Source: Pictodentalium vernedei (lineage: Eukaryota; Mollusca; Scaphopoda; Dentaliida; Dentaliidae). From it: a stretch of DNA of 64,000 bases. The translations under genes and the position numbers were made by a program. The DNA lies in NCBI GenBank assembly GCA_031216915.1, contig CM062291.1, positions 31,624,484 through 31,688,483 on the forward strand, in the 5' to 3' direction. Positions 51,346-61,062 of the stretch are shown here, piece by piece; position 1 is the first letter of the stretch; every line of letters begins with the position of its first letter. The notes under the pieces were generated by a model, which was not told the origin of the DNA, ran no database searches, and saw only the letters and a program-made list of their open reading frames with translations.

Positions 51346-51890
51346 TGGGACTAATTAAGACCCATAACTCTGTAACAAGCAATCCGACCGGGCCAGTGTT
51401 CGATCTCACTTGAGTTATTATTGCAAAAGACCCCTATGGCAAATATTAGTCAAATTGGAGAATGTTTGTTCAAGTTATTGCACTTATGAGCTCAAAATTC
51501 ATAAAAATTTACTAATTAAGGCACATAGCTCTACAACGAAAAATCAGGCCAGGTCAGTTTTCGAACTCACTTGAGATATTATTGCAAAAGACCTATATGG
51601 CAAACTTGAGCCAAATCGAAGAAGGTTTGTTCAAGTTATTGCGCTAACAAGCTCAAAATTCGTAAAAATGGACTAATTAGGGCCCTAACTCTAACAAAAA
51701 ATTGTTGGGTCGGGCCAGTTTTCGAACTCGCTTGAGATTTTATCGCAAAAGACCTGTATGGGACATAATAGTCAAATTGGAGAATGTTTGTTAAGTTATT
51801 GTGCTAACAGTGTGAGGATGCCCGGATGCCCACCCAGACATACGCTTGACCATCGCCGAACCATACGTCTCGGCTGCTAACACAACTCGA
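51346..51890. mobile_element. Pearl/HINE-like core, three units of about 158 bp
   Basis: Each unit contains GACTAATTARGGCCCTAACTC-type sequence, TTATTGCAAAAGACC and TTGTTCAAGTTATTGCGCT. GAGCTCAAAATTCATAAAAA at about 51490 recurs at about 51650. No ACGG tract at its end, so it may be part of the preceding element. Confidence 0.6.
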
Positions 51891-52217
51891 CCAAAAATGA
51901 ATGTTTCATGGCAACAAAAATGTTCTATTAGGAGTAGATCCAGATTCCCTTCCATTTAACAATAATGCGAGTATGTAGTTTATATTAAATGAAAATAGAA
52001 AACTGAATGTCTTGTCTGGTATATGCAAACATAATAAATATTCGACAAGTAATCAATGTATCAGTGCTGAACTGTGGATGGATTTTCTAAATTAGTCTGA
52101 AACTCTTATTGACATAATATTTTCTAAAGAATCATTCTCCTGTGTTAAAAAAATTTCTTATGAGAATTAATCATCCTGATTTCCTACAGTTGTGATGTGA
52201 CTGAACTTACAGAACAC
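51891..52217. other. No gene recognised
   Basis: Unassigned AT-rich target of the following SINE. Confidence 0.4.
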
Positions 52218-52229
52218 ACTAAAAGATAT

Positions 52230-52604
52230 TTATTTATTTATTTATTTATTAAGGCCTAACGACACTTTAACAGCTAAGGTCATATCGTGTTGATGACAGT
52301 CTTACGGGTGGAGGAAGCTGGTGAACCCAGAGAGAGCCACCAAGCAACGACGAGCAGCTGCCAGCTTCCCAATATCATTACTCCGCACTGCAGCACAGGC
52401 AGGGTTAAATTGGTATGCCTTAGTGCATGGCATCATCATGCTCCTATGCAAACAATTGGGGTTAAGTGCCTTGCCCAAGGACACAAAGCAAAGAGTACGA
52501 ATCGATCGCTCAGACGGTCACCCATCCAAGGACTAACTGGGCTCGATGTTGCTTAACTTCGATGATCTGACACGAACCAGTTACAGCAACGCCAACGCGC
52601 CCCC
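52230..52604 (-). mobile_element. 5S rRNA-headed SINE (SINE3 type), full length
   Basis: CACTAAAAGATAT is duplicated at 52217-52229 and 52604-52616. On the minus strand the head contains GATCATCGAAGTTAAGCAAC, CCCAGTTAGTCCTTGG and ATGGGTGACCGTCTGAG, which align with 5S rRNA including its internal control region. No tRNA-like A or B box is present. From the CCTTGGGCAAGGCACTTAA motif onward the body matches the tRNA-headed SINEs, with a slightly different tail side (GGCCTAACGACACTTTAACA). Confidence 0.93.
52509..52592 (-). promoter_or_regulatory. 5S-like internal pol III promoter in a SINE
   Basis: The segment corresponds to the 5S internal control region: C-box-like GGATGGGTGACC at 52519-52530 (minus) and A-box-like AAGTTAAGCAACATCG further 5'. 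In 5S genes this region binds TFIIIA. Activity here is inferred from sequence only. Confidence 0.65.
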
Positions 52605-52784
52605 ACTAAAAGATATAGCAGGGTTCCTGCAGGCAAGGACTTATAAAATTCATGGCATTTCAATGCCGTTTCACAACATATTTCAGCATTTTTCAAGGTC
52701 CTACAATTATAAAATTCCAGACTTTTCAAGGCCTGCCTTCACCAGTCCTAACTGGGACCCTCGAGTCATTACCCCTCCTCCCAC

Positions 52785-52825
52785 TTCCTCTTAAGGGAAG
52801 TGGGAGGAGGGGTAATGACAGAGGG
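52785..52825. repeat. Short hairpin AAGTGGGAGGAGGGGTAATG
   Basis: CATTACCCCTCCTCCCACTT is followed at once by its inverse, with flanking GGACCCTC and GAGGGTCC also inverted (from about 52746). Possibly a small MITE. Confidence 0.7.
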
Positions 52826-52930
52826 TCCTAGATACGACTACGCCTTCACGAACTCTGGCATATAGAAAACTATACTGTTATGATTACATGCTTCATTCGC
52901 ATTTTTATTTCATAAATCTTCAAGGCTTTT

Positions 52931-53520
52931 CTGGTATAATGGACCCCTGTTAATTGAGAAGTCTCTTTGCCAAAGAAAAATATTCAGTTAACAGGAGTAT
53001 GTAATTAACAGGGAGTGAATTATTCTCCTATCTTCTACTTATAGATTGAATATTTACCTTGTTTGCCAGAGTTGCTGTCAACCCTGTCAATTAGCGTTGG
53101 CCGTCAGCAGTGCCGAGGCAAAATCTGGTATAATGGACCCCTGTTAATTGATAAGTCACTTTACCAGAGAAAAATATTCAGTTAACAGGAGTATGTAATT
53201 AACAGGGAGTGAATTATTCTCCTATCTTCTACTTATAGATTGAATATTTACCTTGTTTGCCTGAGTTGCTGTCAACCCTGTCAATTAGCGTTGGCCGTCA
53301 GCAGTGCCGAGGCAAAATCTGGTATAATGGACCCCTGTTAATTGATAAGTCACTTTGCCAGAGAAAAATATTCTGTTAACAGGAGTATGTAATTAACAGG
53401 GAGTGGGTTATTCTCCTATCTTCTACTTATAGATTGAGCATTTATTCTATTATATCTTGTTTGCCAGAGTTGCTGTCAACCCCGTCAATTAGCGTTGGCC
53501 GTCAGCAGTGCCGAGGCAAA
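52931..53520. repeat. 194-bp tandem repeat derived from a TM1 element, 3 units
   Basis: CTGGTATAATGGACCCCTG begins units at 52931, 53125 and 53319, two steps of 194. Each unit holds TTCAGTTAACAGGAGTATG and ACTTATAGATTGAATATTTA, both like the left half of TM1. A MITE half has been amplified in tandem beside a TM1 copy. Confidence 0.9.
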
Positions 53521-53611
53521 AACTGAGGCAAAATTAAGTTTCCTAGGCAATAAAACTGCCAATGAAAAAAAAAATATCAACATAGCTGTTAAGTGAACAC
53601 CAATCAGATTT

Positions 53612-54044
53612 GGTGGAACCCTGCAAATTGAATAGCCATTTATTTTGCCATTGGAAATTATTCAATTAACAGGAGTATTCAATTAACAGGGATCATGTCA
53701 CTTTCCTATATTCTATAGATAAACTTAGCATTTGTTCTATTATATCTTGTTTGACAGAGCTCTGTGAGCTCTGTCAAACAAGATATAATAGATTAAATGC
53801 CTGTACTGGAAGTACTGAGGCCAAATAGGTGTATAAACAAAGGAAAACTGGGGCGAGTCAGTGTAATTTTTCGACAGGTTACAAGATTTTTTATTCAATT
53901 AACAGGTGTGTACTCAATAACCTATATTCAAATAGCAAGTCTAGTTTGTACTGGGGGTATGGTAAATGGTTTTGTGTTGGGAAATAATATTCACTTAACA
54001 GAGTTATTCAGTTAAGAGATATCTAAATTAGGTGGGCTCCACTG
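53612..54044. mobile_element. TM1 MITE
   Basis: The left terminus is eroded (GGTGGAACCCTG). The right end GGGCTCCACTG plus TA is intact. The core palindrome at about 53738-53793 has TGACAGAGCTCTGTGAGCTC. Confidence 0.8.
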
Positions 54045-54243
54045 TATTACCTCAGTCTAAGATTCAGTGCTGTTATGGTGTTGCGCTATCAGACATAGAG
54101 CAATTTGCCTTGTAATGAATTGATAAACTTCACTTGTGTTAGTCATAGTCCTACCCATTAATTTATTAATTTTTTGGATTGCTGATCAATAATAGACCAG
54201 TGTGCCTCATCTGTGATGCTAAATTTGGCACTGTGATGAATTA

Positions 54244-54690
54244 GTGGCGGTCAAAACAGCATTTTCCATCTGAAGTAGTGGTCAGAAATTAAAAAAAAAG
54301 TGTCGGTTCACTCGACCAGCACAGACTGACTACTGTAGGCTGACCCCTGGATCATCCCCATTTGGTGATGATCTTCAGGTTTTCCTTTTCTGACTGAATC
54401 TAAGATTCAGAACCGCCAAATCAAAATGTGTTTTTGCAAAGATCAAAACAGCACTTTTCATCCGAAGTAGTGGTCAGAAATAAAAAAGTGTTGGTTCACC
54501 CAACCAGCACTGACTGACTATTGTGGGCTGACCCCCAGTTCATCCCCATTTGGTGATCTGCAGGTTTTCCTTTTGTGACTGTTTTACAGATGCTTTGTTA
54601 CAAGCATCTGCAACTCAATCACAAAATGAATGTCTGAATCTAAAAGCAGATTCAAAACCACCAAATCAAAATGTGTTTTTGCAGAGGCAA
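54244..54690. repeat. About 191-bp direct duplication
   Basis: TCAAAACAGCATTTTCCATC at about 54254 and TCAAAACAGCACTTTTCATC at about 54443. Both units include CCATTTGGTGAT and GGTTTTCCTTTT. Divergence is a few percent, plus an insertion in unit 2. Confidence 0.8.
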
Positions 54691-55465
54691 GTTACCGCAG
54701 CCATTGTTTTGCAAACGTATATTTTTTAAATTGACAGGGCTATGCTGTTATATAATACACTGGTGGAAAGAGCTCATGGAGTCCTTTCAACAACAAGTGT
54801 ATAACACAGCATAATGGTTTAATGAAAACTAATGAAATAGCTTCAAAATATAACATGGGTTTCTCATGATATCTTTGACCAACAATGATGAACATACCAG
54901 GTTTATTTTCACCTTCCTCTTGCAACAAAAATGTGAAAATGGAACACCTAAAAAATGGGTTGCTCAAAAAACTGAATCTTTAGGATTCCTTCATATAACA
55001 ACATACCTTGGACATCTGATTTATTTCAGACATCTCTGAAAGCCAATTTCTTTTGCACACAACATCAGTCTGGTTGGTTCTAGATTGGGTTCAGCCAGCA
55101 GAGCATCAATAACAATGGAATGATTTGTTAAATCACATTGAACTTGGAAGTCAAGTGAAATTGATAAATGTGGCATTCTGTTCTTTTTATCTACAACCTA
55201 TCATGAGGATAAAATACACACTCTCACACATCTATCTTCAACCAGGCTAATTTAACTGCTTTGTGTGGAAGTATATCCATTATTGAGTAAAATATTTTGT
55301 TATAATGGAACTTCTAACATAACTAAATTAAATTACTCTGATAACTCCAGACTAGCAAGGTCAACCACAATTCTCAAGTGCTAGATTTTTTTGATTCCTG
55401 TCAGTGTATTCACACATTTTGCCTCATCATCCAACATGGTTTCCAAATATTACACTGGAATCATC
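54691..55465. other. No gene recognised
   Basis: Unassigned. No conserved frame, hairpin or known element seen. Confidence 0.45.
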
Positions 55466-55467
55466 CA

Positions 55468-56154
55468 GTGGTGGTGCCGAAGGGGGGTCAGCCCCCCCCC
55501 CCCCCCCCCAATCGGAGATTTTTAGTCAGTTCGTCGGAGAGTCTCGTAAACCCGACTTCACGATAAATTTCCGACTGTCGAATGTAGATATGTTGTCTTG
55601 TCTGTCTCAAACCCGTGCAGCACTGGAACTTTGATAGAGAATAGTGAGTCTCACGAAATTCCTTAATGTCGTTCGTCAAACTGGCTTTATAGATGAAATA
55701 TTTCCCGACCTTATTATAATATGTTTACTTTAACCCTTTACCTAAGGTAACGGCCAAAACCGGCCAGCGCTATTCTCAAAAATCGCCAATTAATTTTCAT
55801 TATTTTTTTCATTTTTTGTCTCAAAAACATAGTTATGACCCCTCGTTGGAACGAGCTCGTCGAGCTCGTTCCAACGAGGGGTCATAACCTATGTTTTTGA
55901 GACAAAAATGAAAAAAATGAGTTATTCAAGAATTTATTTTTGCAAGTGTCGTCTGCTTTTCAGGTTACATGTAGGTAAAGGGTTAAATAATCAACAAACA
56001 TACTCAATTTGCTTCTATTTTGGTTCTCCAATTTACCAATTTTCACTCATTTTCCTTCGTTTGGGAGGTCAAATGTTATAGCCCCCGTCGGAGAGGTCAG
56101 CCCCCCCCCCCCCCCCCCCCCCCCCTGTCGGGAAATCCCTGGCGCCACCCCTGA
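55468..56154. mobile_element. hAT-like element with poly-C tracts, P1 nested inside
   Basis: CAGTGGTGGTGCCGAAGGGG at the left and GGCGCCACCCCTG at the right are inverted. Flanks GAATCATC and AATCCATC suggest an eroded 8-bp duplication. Poly-C tracts lie at about 55492-55509 and 56101-56125. A P1 MITE occupies 55730-55986. Confidence 0.55.
55730..55986. mobile_element. P1 MITE nested in the poly-C element
   Basis: TTAA ends. CCCTTTACCTAAGGTAACGG left. At the right, GGTTACATGTAGGTAAAGGG has a small insertion. Core at about 55835-55895. Confidence 0.92.
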
Positions 56155-56284
56155 ATCCATCCATATACAGAACCACACTTGTATCTGGTTAACTCCTAGC
56201 ACTCTGGTAGGATTTCAAATGTTTTGTCATTGACTCCATATTGGCCATGCAGAATGAACGAGACTAACAATAACTGCACAGCCA

Positions 56285-56550
56285 CGGATGTTCCCGAACT
56301 AGGAGCTTAATCTGTGACCTTGACCTCCATCAAACAAACAAAAAAATTTGTGCGCGACACATCGTCTCCCCATAAGCAACATGTATATGCTAAGTTTCAC
56401 CAAAATCCAACAAAGCATCTCAGAGTTGTGGAGTAGATACGGAAATCTTCCTGATGGACAGACGGATAGATGGACAGATAGAAATGACAAACACTGCATG
56501 CACCTGAAAAAGTTTGTTTTGTTTTTTTTTTTGGGGGGGGGCATAAAAAT
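56285..56550. mobile_element. Pearl/HINE-like element, short
   Basis: CTGTGACCTTGACCTCCATC at the left, CTAAGTTTCACCAAAATCC in the core, then a GACAGACGGATAGATGGACA tract and a poly-T/G end followed by GCATAAAAAT. Assignment rests on overall plan. Confidence 0.5.
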
Positions 56551-56551
56551 T

Positions 56552-56695
56552 TAACAAATTACATCTTTTTTTTGACAGAGCTCAATGAGCTCTGTCAAAC
56601 AAGATATAATTTTTTACATTTTCAGTTGCACTGTGGGAAAAATTTGCTGCTGAAAACTAGTATTCCGTTTAGAGTGGAGAGTTGATGATTACTGG
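56552..56695. mobile_element. P3 MITE, partial
   Basis: TTTGACAGAGCTCAATGAGC and its inverse at about 56570-56600, then TTGCACTGTGGGAAAAATTT and AGAGTGGAGAGTTGATG at the right. The left end is cut short. Confidence 0.65.
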
Positions 56696-56737
56696 ATGAG
56701 AGCGAGTGACACAAGTATACAACATGTACAAGAGCAA

Positions 56738-56940
56738 TTAATTAATTAATAATTAATTGAATGATTGATTGATTAATTAATATTTATCCCAAATTTAATA
56801 TATAACAAGGGAGGTAACATACATAACAACAAGGGGGTGGTGGTAACTCTTGAAGAAATTCTTGGAGAGAGCTGGTTCGCAATCTCATTCATGATATTAT
56901 CACCCATATATTAAATTTGGGATGAATATTTTGAACACTT
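56738..56940. repeat. Inverted repeat around an (ATTA)n tract
   Basis: ATTTATCCCAAATTTAATAT at about 56782 is inverted at about 56907-56930. The segment is preceded by an ATTAATTA-rich tract. Confidence 0.7.
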
Positions 56941-56947
56941 TTCTTTT

Positions 56948-57064
56948 AATTAAGTATTGGGGTTTAACAACATTTTCGACAGGGTCATTTCATATCAGAC
57001 TGGTTTACAGGTGAAGGAGGAATCCAGAGATAACCACCGTGCAGCAGCGATCAACTGTCGGTTT
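56948..57064 (-). mobile_element. SINE fragment in HS2ST intron
   Basis: AAGTATTGGGGTTTAACAAC tail side with a diverged body (GGTTTACAGGTGAAGG, GATAACCACCGTGCAGCAGC). It lies about 80 bp beyond the exon's donor site. Confidence 0.6.
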
Positions 57065-57144
57065 TCTTCTAAATGGGAATAGAAGGATGGATGGAACCCA
57101 TTCCTATACCCTGCTACCACTACATGGATGATAATATATCTTAC

Positions 57145-57315
57145 CTGATCTGAAAGAGACAAGGTGCGAGCATTTTTTGTCACATTAACATGCAAAACAT
57201 TGAATTTATTCTTCTGGCACAAATCATAAGCGATTCCAGCAAACGATGTACTTCCAGTTTTTGGCACTCGGTTGTAAATTACCACAAACTCATCATCATT
57301 ATAGTTCACTATTTC
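57145..57315 (-). CDS. HS2ST1: Heparan sulfate 2-O-sulfotransferase, one internal exon
   Basis: The exon encodes 57 residues, in phase 0 at both ends. HS2ST is a Golgi type II membrane enzyme. It transfers sulfate from PAPS to the 2-O position of hexuronic acid, mainly iduronate, in heparan sulfate. The segment reads [15 protein letters not shown] at exon residues 11-25, then [20 protein letters not shown]. This matches the family's 5'-phosphosulfate-binding loop; the Lys at exon residue 19 corresponds to catalytic Lys83 of the vertebrate enzyme. The NVT sequon at residue 44 aligns with a glycosylated Asn in vertebrates. The exon begins after a pyrimidine-rich tract ending TTTTTTAG (57316-57330) and ends CAG before GTAAGATAT (57136-57144). 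The stem and transmembrane exon upstream, and the rest of the sulfotransferase domain, are not seen here. Family identity is strong; the orthologue name is inferred. Confidence 0.9.
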
Positions 57316-57545
57316 CTAAAAAATACAAAAAAAAATAAGAGAAATGAAAAATAAATTTCAAAATGTTCACAAAATATTCCAACTTATTATCGCGTCCTAA
57401 TGCAATCAGAAACACAAACAAATTTCAGTGTCATGGATGATTCCATCTTCACCAGCATTTGCCATTTGCTAGAGGATTGCTGGGAAGTCAACTGCCCCAT
57501 ATTATTACAGTCATTTTCATCATGAAAGGAAACTCTGTACCAAAA
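57316..57545 (-). other. HS2ST intron, upstream of the exon
   Basis: Begins with the splice acceptor and its pyrimidine tract. No further repeat is recognised until the P1 MITE. Confidence 0.6.
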
Positions 57546-57784
57546 GCTATTCTTTACCTAACACGAAAAGCAGACGACACTTCTTGAATAACTAAATATT
57601 TTCATTTTTTGTCTCAAAAAACAAAGCTTATGACCCCCATTGGAACAAGCTCAACAAGCTCATTCCAATGAGGTGCCATAAGCTGTTTTTGAGACAAAGA
57701 AAATGAAAAAATAATGAAAACTGAATGGTGATTTTTGCAAATAGCGCTGGCCGGTTTTGGCTGTTAAGTTGGGTAAAGGGATAA
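57546..57784. mobile_element. P1 MITE, degenerate
   Basis: The left end is eroded (TCTTTACCTAACACGAAAAG) and the right end GTTGGGTAAAGGG is followed by ATAA. Core at about 57630-57685, with several mismatches. Confidence 0.8.
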
Positions 57785-57798
57785 TACCATCCACCATT

Positions 57799-58164
57799 AT
57801 TTATTTATTTATTTATTTATTTATTGGTGTTTAAGGTCACATATTTCTGCACAATGGCTAACCATGACCGTGACAGTTTTACGGGTGGAGGAAGCCGAAG
57901 TACCCGGAGAGAACCACCGAGCAACGGCGAGCAACTGTCAGCTCCCCAACATACTAACTCCACACAAGCAGGGTTAGCATTGGCTGAAGACTGGTGCACC
58001 ACCGACGTGCTGTACGCCTTAGTACACAGCATCACCATGCCCCCACATGGGCAATGAGGGTGAAGTTTTCTTCCCAAGGACACAACGTGGTTGCCGCTGG
58101 TGGGATTCGAACCGAGGACCTCTCGGCTTGCAGCCTGCACCTCTACCAACTGAGCCACCGCGTC
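57799..58164 (-). mobile_element. tRNA-headed SINE, 9-bp TSD
   Basis: TCCACCATT flanks it at 57790-57798 and 58165-58173. CACACAAGCAGG body variant. B box GGTTCGAATCC on minus near 58105-58115. Same orientation as the HS2ST exon. Confidence 0.93.
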
Positions 58165-58219
58165 TCCACCATTGGGAGCTCTTAACCATCAAGAAGACTG
58201 AACACAATGACGGTAGAGT

Positions 58220-59064
58220 TAGAGATGGGCGGTACTGGAATTTTGATTTCGGTATCGTTTTTTTTGGTATTTTTACGGGTTATATCGTGGTAATGGTTCA
58301 GTAATCAGTATCAGACTCGACCGAGATAGCACCATACAGGGAATTCACATCAAGAAAATACAGGATAAGTTGTTCTTGTATCATTCTACCACAGCACCAC
58401 AAATGCCACCACCAATGAGCTCAACAGTGGCATTCTTTTGCCAACATAAATAGATCAACAGGAATTTTGTGACTTGTTCCAAACACACCTCAACTCTCAA
58501 AGACCTATTTCAGTCTTTTGTGATCGCTGCACATGTGACCTTTAACATGCCATCATTGGGATGTTCTGCTAACAAAAGTTAAATCGCATGAGGAGTGACT
58601 TCAGGCAGCCAAGACCTGACTAGAAATCATTTCCCAGATATTTTGTCTCTTCGTCCCCTGAGTTCTAATGTGTTCTATGTGCCAGTAGGCACATAGAACA
58701 CTTTGGAACTCAGTGGACGTATTGTCAGCACGATCTCCTAATGATGGCACCTTAAGCACACATGCGCTGCGATTGCAAAAGCCTGAAATAGGCCTTTGAA
58801 GGTTACAGTGTGTTTGGAACAAGTCACAAAATGTTGGCAAAGGAATGCCAATGTTGAGCTCATGGGCAGTGATATTTGTGGCACTCTTGTAGAATGATAC
58901 AAGAAAAACTTATTCTGTATTTTCCTGGTGTGAATTCCAAGTTGGTACTTATCAGCAAATCTCACCCAAGTCAGATACCGAATACCAAACTGATACTCTG
59001 CTATACCCTCCGAAAAATACCAAAACTGATACTGAACTCGAAATTCCAATACCTCTTATCTCTA
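58220..59064. mobile_element. hAT-like foldback with about 400-bp arms
   Basis: Starts TAGAGATGGGCGGTACTGG and ends in the inverse-like CCAATACCTCTTATCTCTA. The arms share GGAATTTTGTGACTTGTTCC, TTGCCAACAT and GAATTCACATCAAGAAAATA-type sequence in inverted order, meeting at GTGCCAGTAGGCAC near 58685. TAGAGATGGG is a typical hAT terminus. No target duplication found. The frames inside are not genes. Confidence 0.7.
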
Positions 59065-59151
59065 CTCAGGAAGGCTCAACACCTTAAGTCCAGAATTGAG
59101 TGGTTAAACTGTAACTTAATTTGTTGATGTGATACATCCTTTCGGGACATA

Positions 59152-59465
59152 CAGTTAAAACTAGAAGTCCTGTCATGAAAAGCGCACAAAAAGCACGTTG
59201 ATATGCGCGTTAATGTATACGTTGAGGACCAAGTAAAGCTATCAAATTCTGTACATATGGCCTGTGCACAAGCAATGTTTCAGCCAATGGACCTCCGGGT
59301 AACCCGGAGGTTCATTGGCAGAAACATTGCATGTGTTTGCTATGAGTAACCAAGAGAACCTGCCGTGCTTTGGATGCCATTCGATATGGCAATTGCGCGC
59401 AATTCCAACGCGCAATTAAGCCTAGATAAGCGCACTATTCATGACAGGACTTCTAGTTTTAACTG
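59152..59465. mobile_element. TM3 MITE (TA-flanked, 28-bp TIRs)
   Basis: CAGTTAAAACTAGAAGTCC and CTGTCATGAA at the left return exactly inverted at the right (59438-59465). TA lies at 59150-59151 and 59466-59467. The core hairpin ATGGACCTCCGGGTAACC is near 59305. Terminal identity is high, suggesting recent activity. Confidence 0.92.
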
Positions 59466-59630
59466 TACAATACCAATAAATTAACTCACAACCTTAATTA
59501 TCATTCAAGTTTGTACAAAACATACTCATAACATAATGATGCTGCCTTACGCATATGAAAAGGATATATAAATGCTTTGAACGAATATTCAACCAACAAA
59601 ATTTTGTATTCATTTCAGCATTAACCATAA

Positions 59631-59681
59631 TTAAGCCTTTACCTCTAAAATAATGGCCAAAAATAACCAGTGTTATTTACA
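59631..59681. mobile_element. P1 MITE, left part, split by a pearl-like element
   Basis: TTAAGCCTTTACCTCTAAAA, GGCCAAAAATAACCAGTG, then the insertion after TTATTTACAA. Confidence 0.65.
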
Positions 59682-60270
59682 ATGAAAGTGTCAATGACAC
59701 TGTAGCTTAACTTGTGTGTTGTGTTTGATTAAAAGGATAATGTTCAATGTTTATGAAACGATTATGAAATAAGACAAGAATTGTGATAATTGGGAATATG
59801 TTCATTTCTGTTCCCTGTATGCTTTGTTTTTGATAAAAATAATATGAGGTGTACACTGTACTAAAGAGCTGAGGGGTGGGTTAATATGATCTCACAGTTA
59901 ATGTATGTGGCCCTCACAGTTAATGTATATCAACGAAAGTTACCAAGTTACAGTGAAATTATTCCAAAACAAGTCATCCTATCAAGTTACATTGAAATCC
60001 CTTGATGAATATGGCCTGTAGACTGTGCTAAAGGTTTTCGGGCTTCGGGCCCCTGTAGCCGTCAGTTTCCCAATTGCATCCAAAGGGTACGTTCTCATCT
60101 AGACATTATATGAAGTCAACCTACCAAGTTACAATGAAATCCCTTCATAAATATGAACTGAAGACTGTGCTAAAGGTTTGTAGCCCGTGCTAAAGGAAAA
60201 TGTGAACAGACTCACAGACTTCCGCACGCATGATGGCAATAGCTTATCTTGACTGTGTCAAGTTAAGCTA
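59682..60270. mobile_element. Pearl/HINE-like element, same lineage as 8.5 kb
   Basis: TGAAAGTGTCAATGACACTG and AGCTTAACTTG at the start; GTGTCAAGTTAAGCT at the end before AAAAAT. The core holds ACCAAGTTACAGTGAAAT and two modules with GACTGTGCTAAAGG (about 60015 and 60160). It lacks an ACGG array. Confidence 0.75.
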
Positions 60271-60467
60271 AAAATCATCATTCAATTTTCATTTTTATGT
60301 CCAAAAAACACAGCGTATGACCCCTTATTGGAACGAGCTTGTTCAGCTCGTTCCATCTAATGAGGGGTCATAAGCTAAGTTTTTTAGACAAAGAAAAAAA
60401 TTGAGTTACTCAAGAATTTTGTTTGCAAGTGTCGTCTGCCTTTCGTGTTAGGTAAAGAAAGGGTTGA
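60271..60467. mobile_element. P1 MITE, right part
   Basis: Resumes at AAAATCATCATTCAATTTTC, core at about 60318-60372, right end GTTAGGTAAAGAAAGGG then TTGA. Confidence 0.7.
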
Positions 60468-60680
60468 CTATTTACCCAACACACACAATATCAATATTTG
60501 TTATTTTAATTATTTTTTCCCAAAAATATTTTTAAAAAACATATCGACCCCTCATTGGATGAGCTCATTTCAATGATGGGTAACATAATATGGTTTTGTT
60601 GAAAAAATAAAAAACTTGAACTTCTCAATTTGTATGTTACCTGGGATGGTGGATGCTACCGACTTAGGTAAACGCTATTT
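60468..60680. mobile_element. P2 MITE, strongly degenerate
   Basis: TATTTACCCAACACACACAA at the left, a collapsed core GGATGAGCTCATTTCAATG, and TAACATAATATGGTTTTGTT. The right end is unclear. Confidence 0.55.
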
Positions 60681-61062
60681 CAACAGTTGCTAGAAATGCT
60701 AGTGTTTGGATTTTGATAATTTGCAGAGAAGAACTATCAACAAAAGCTCAAATGTCCATAGGTTTTCTTCCCCCTTGCTATGTTGTATAATTTATATTTC
60801 TTGAAAAAAACAGACTAAACCAGACATGAGGATTTCAAAAATCATGGATAACGATTTGTCGTTACCATGATTCTGGAGCCTTGGTAATGATCGGTAGCGA
60901 TTTTTCGTTCCTGTTTTTTATTTATAGGTACAGATTTCATTCAATAACCAATCGCAAAGAAACTGAACACGACTTTCAAGCAGTGCATATCAAGGGGACT
61001 AACAATACATATACAACGCCGACCTCGAAAAATACATGAATTACACAGCACTAGTCACGAGT

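Noticed and set aside
52509..52592. Genuine 5S rRNA gene
   Set aside because: Only part of the 5S sequence is present, with many substitutions, and it is fused to a SINE body with a target duplication.
58738..59049. 103-codon minus frame
   Set aside because: It lies in one arm of the hAT-like foldback; the other arm shows no matching conserved frame.
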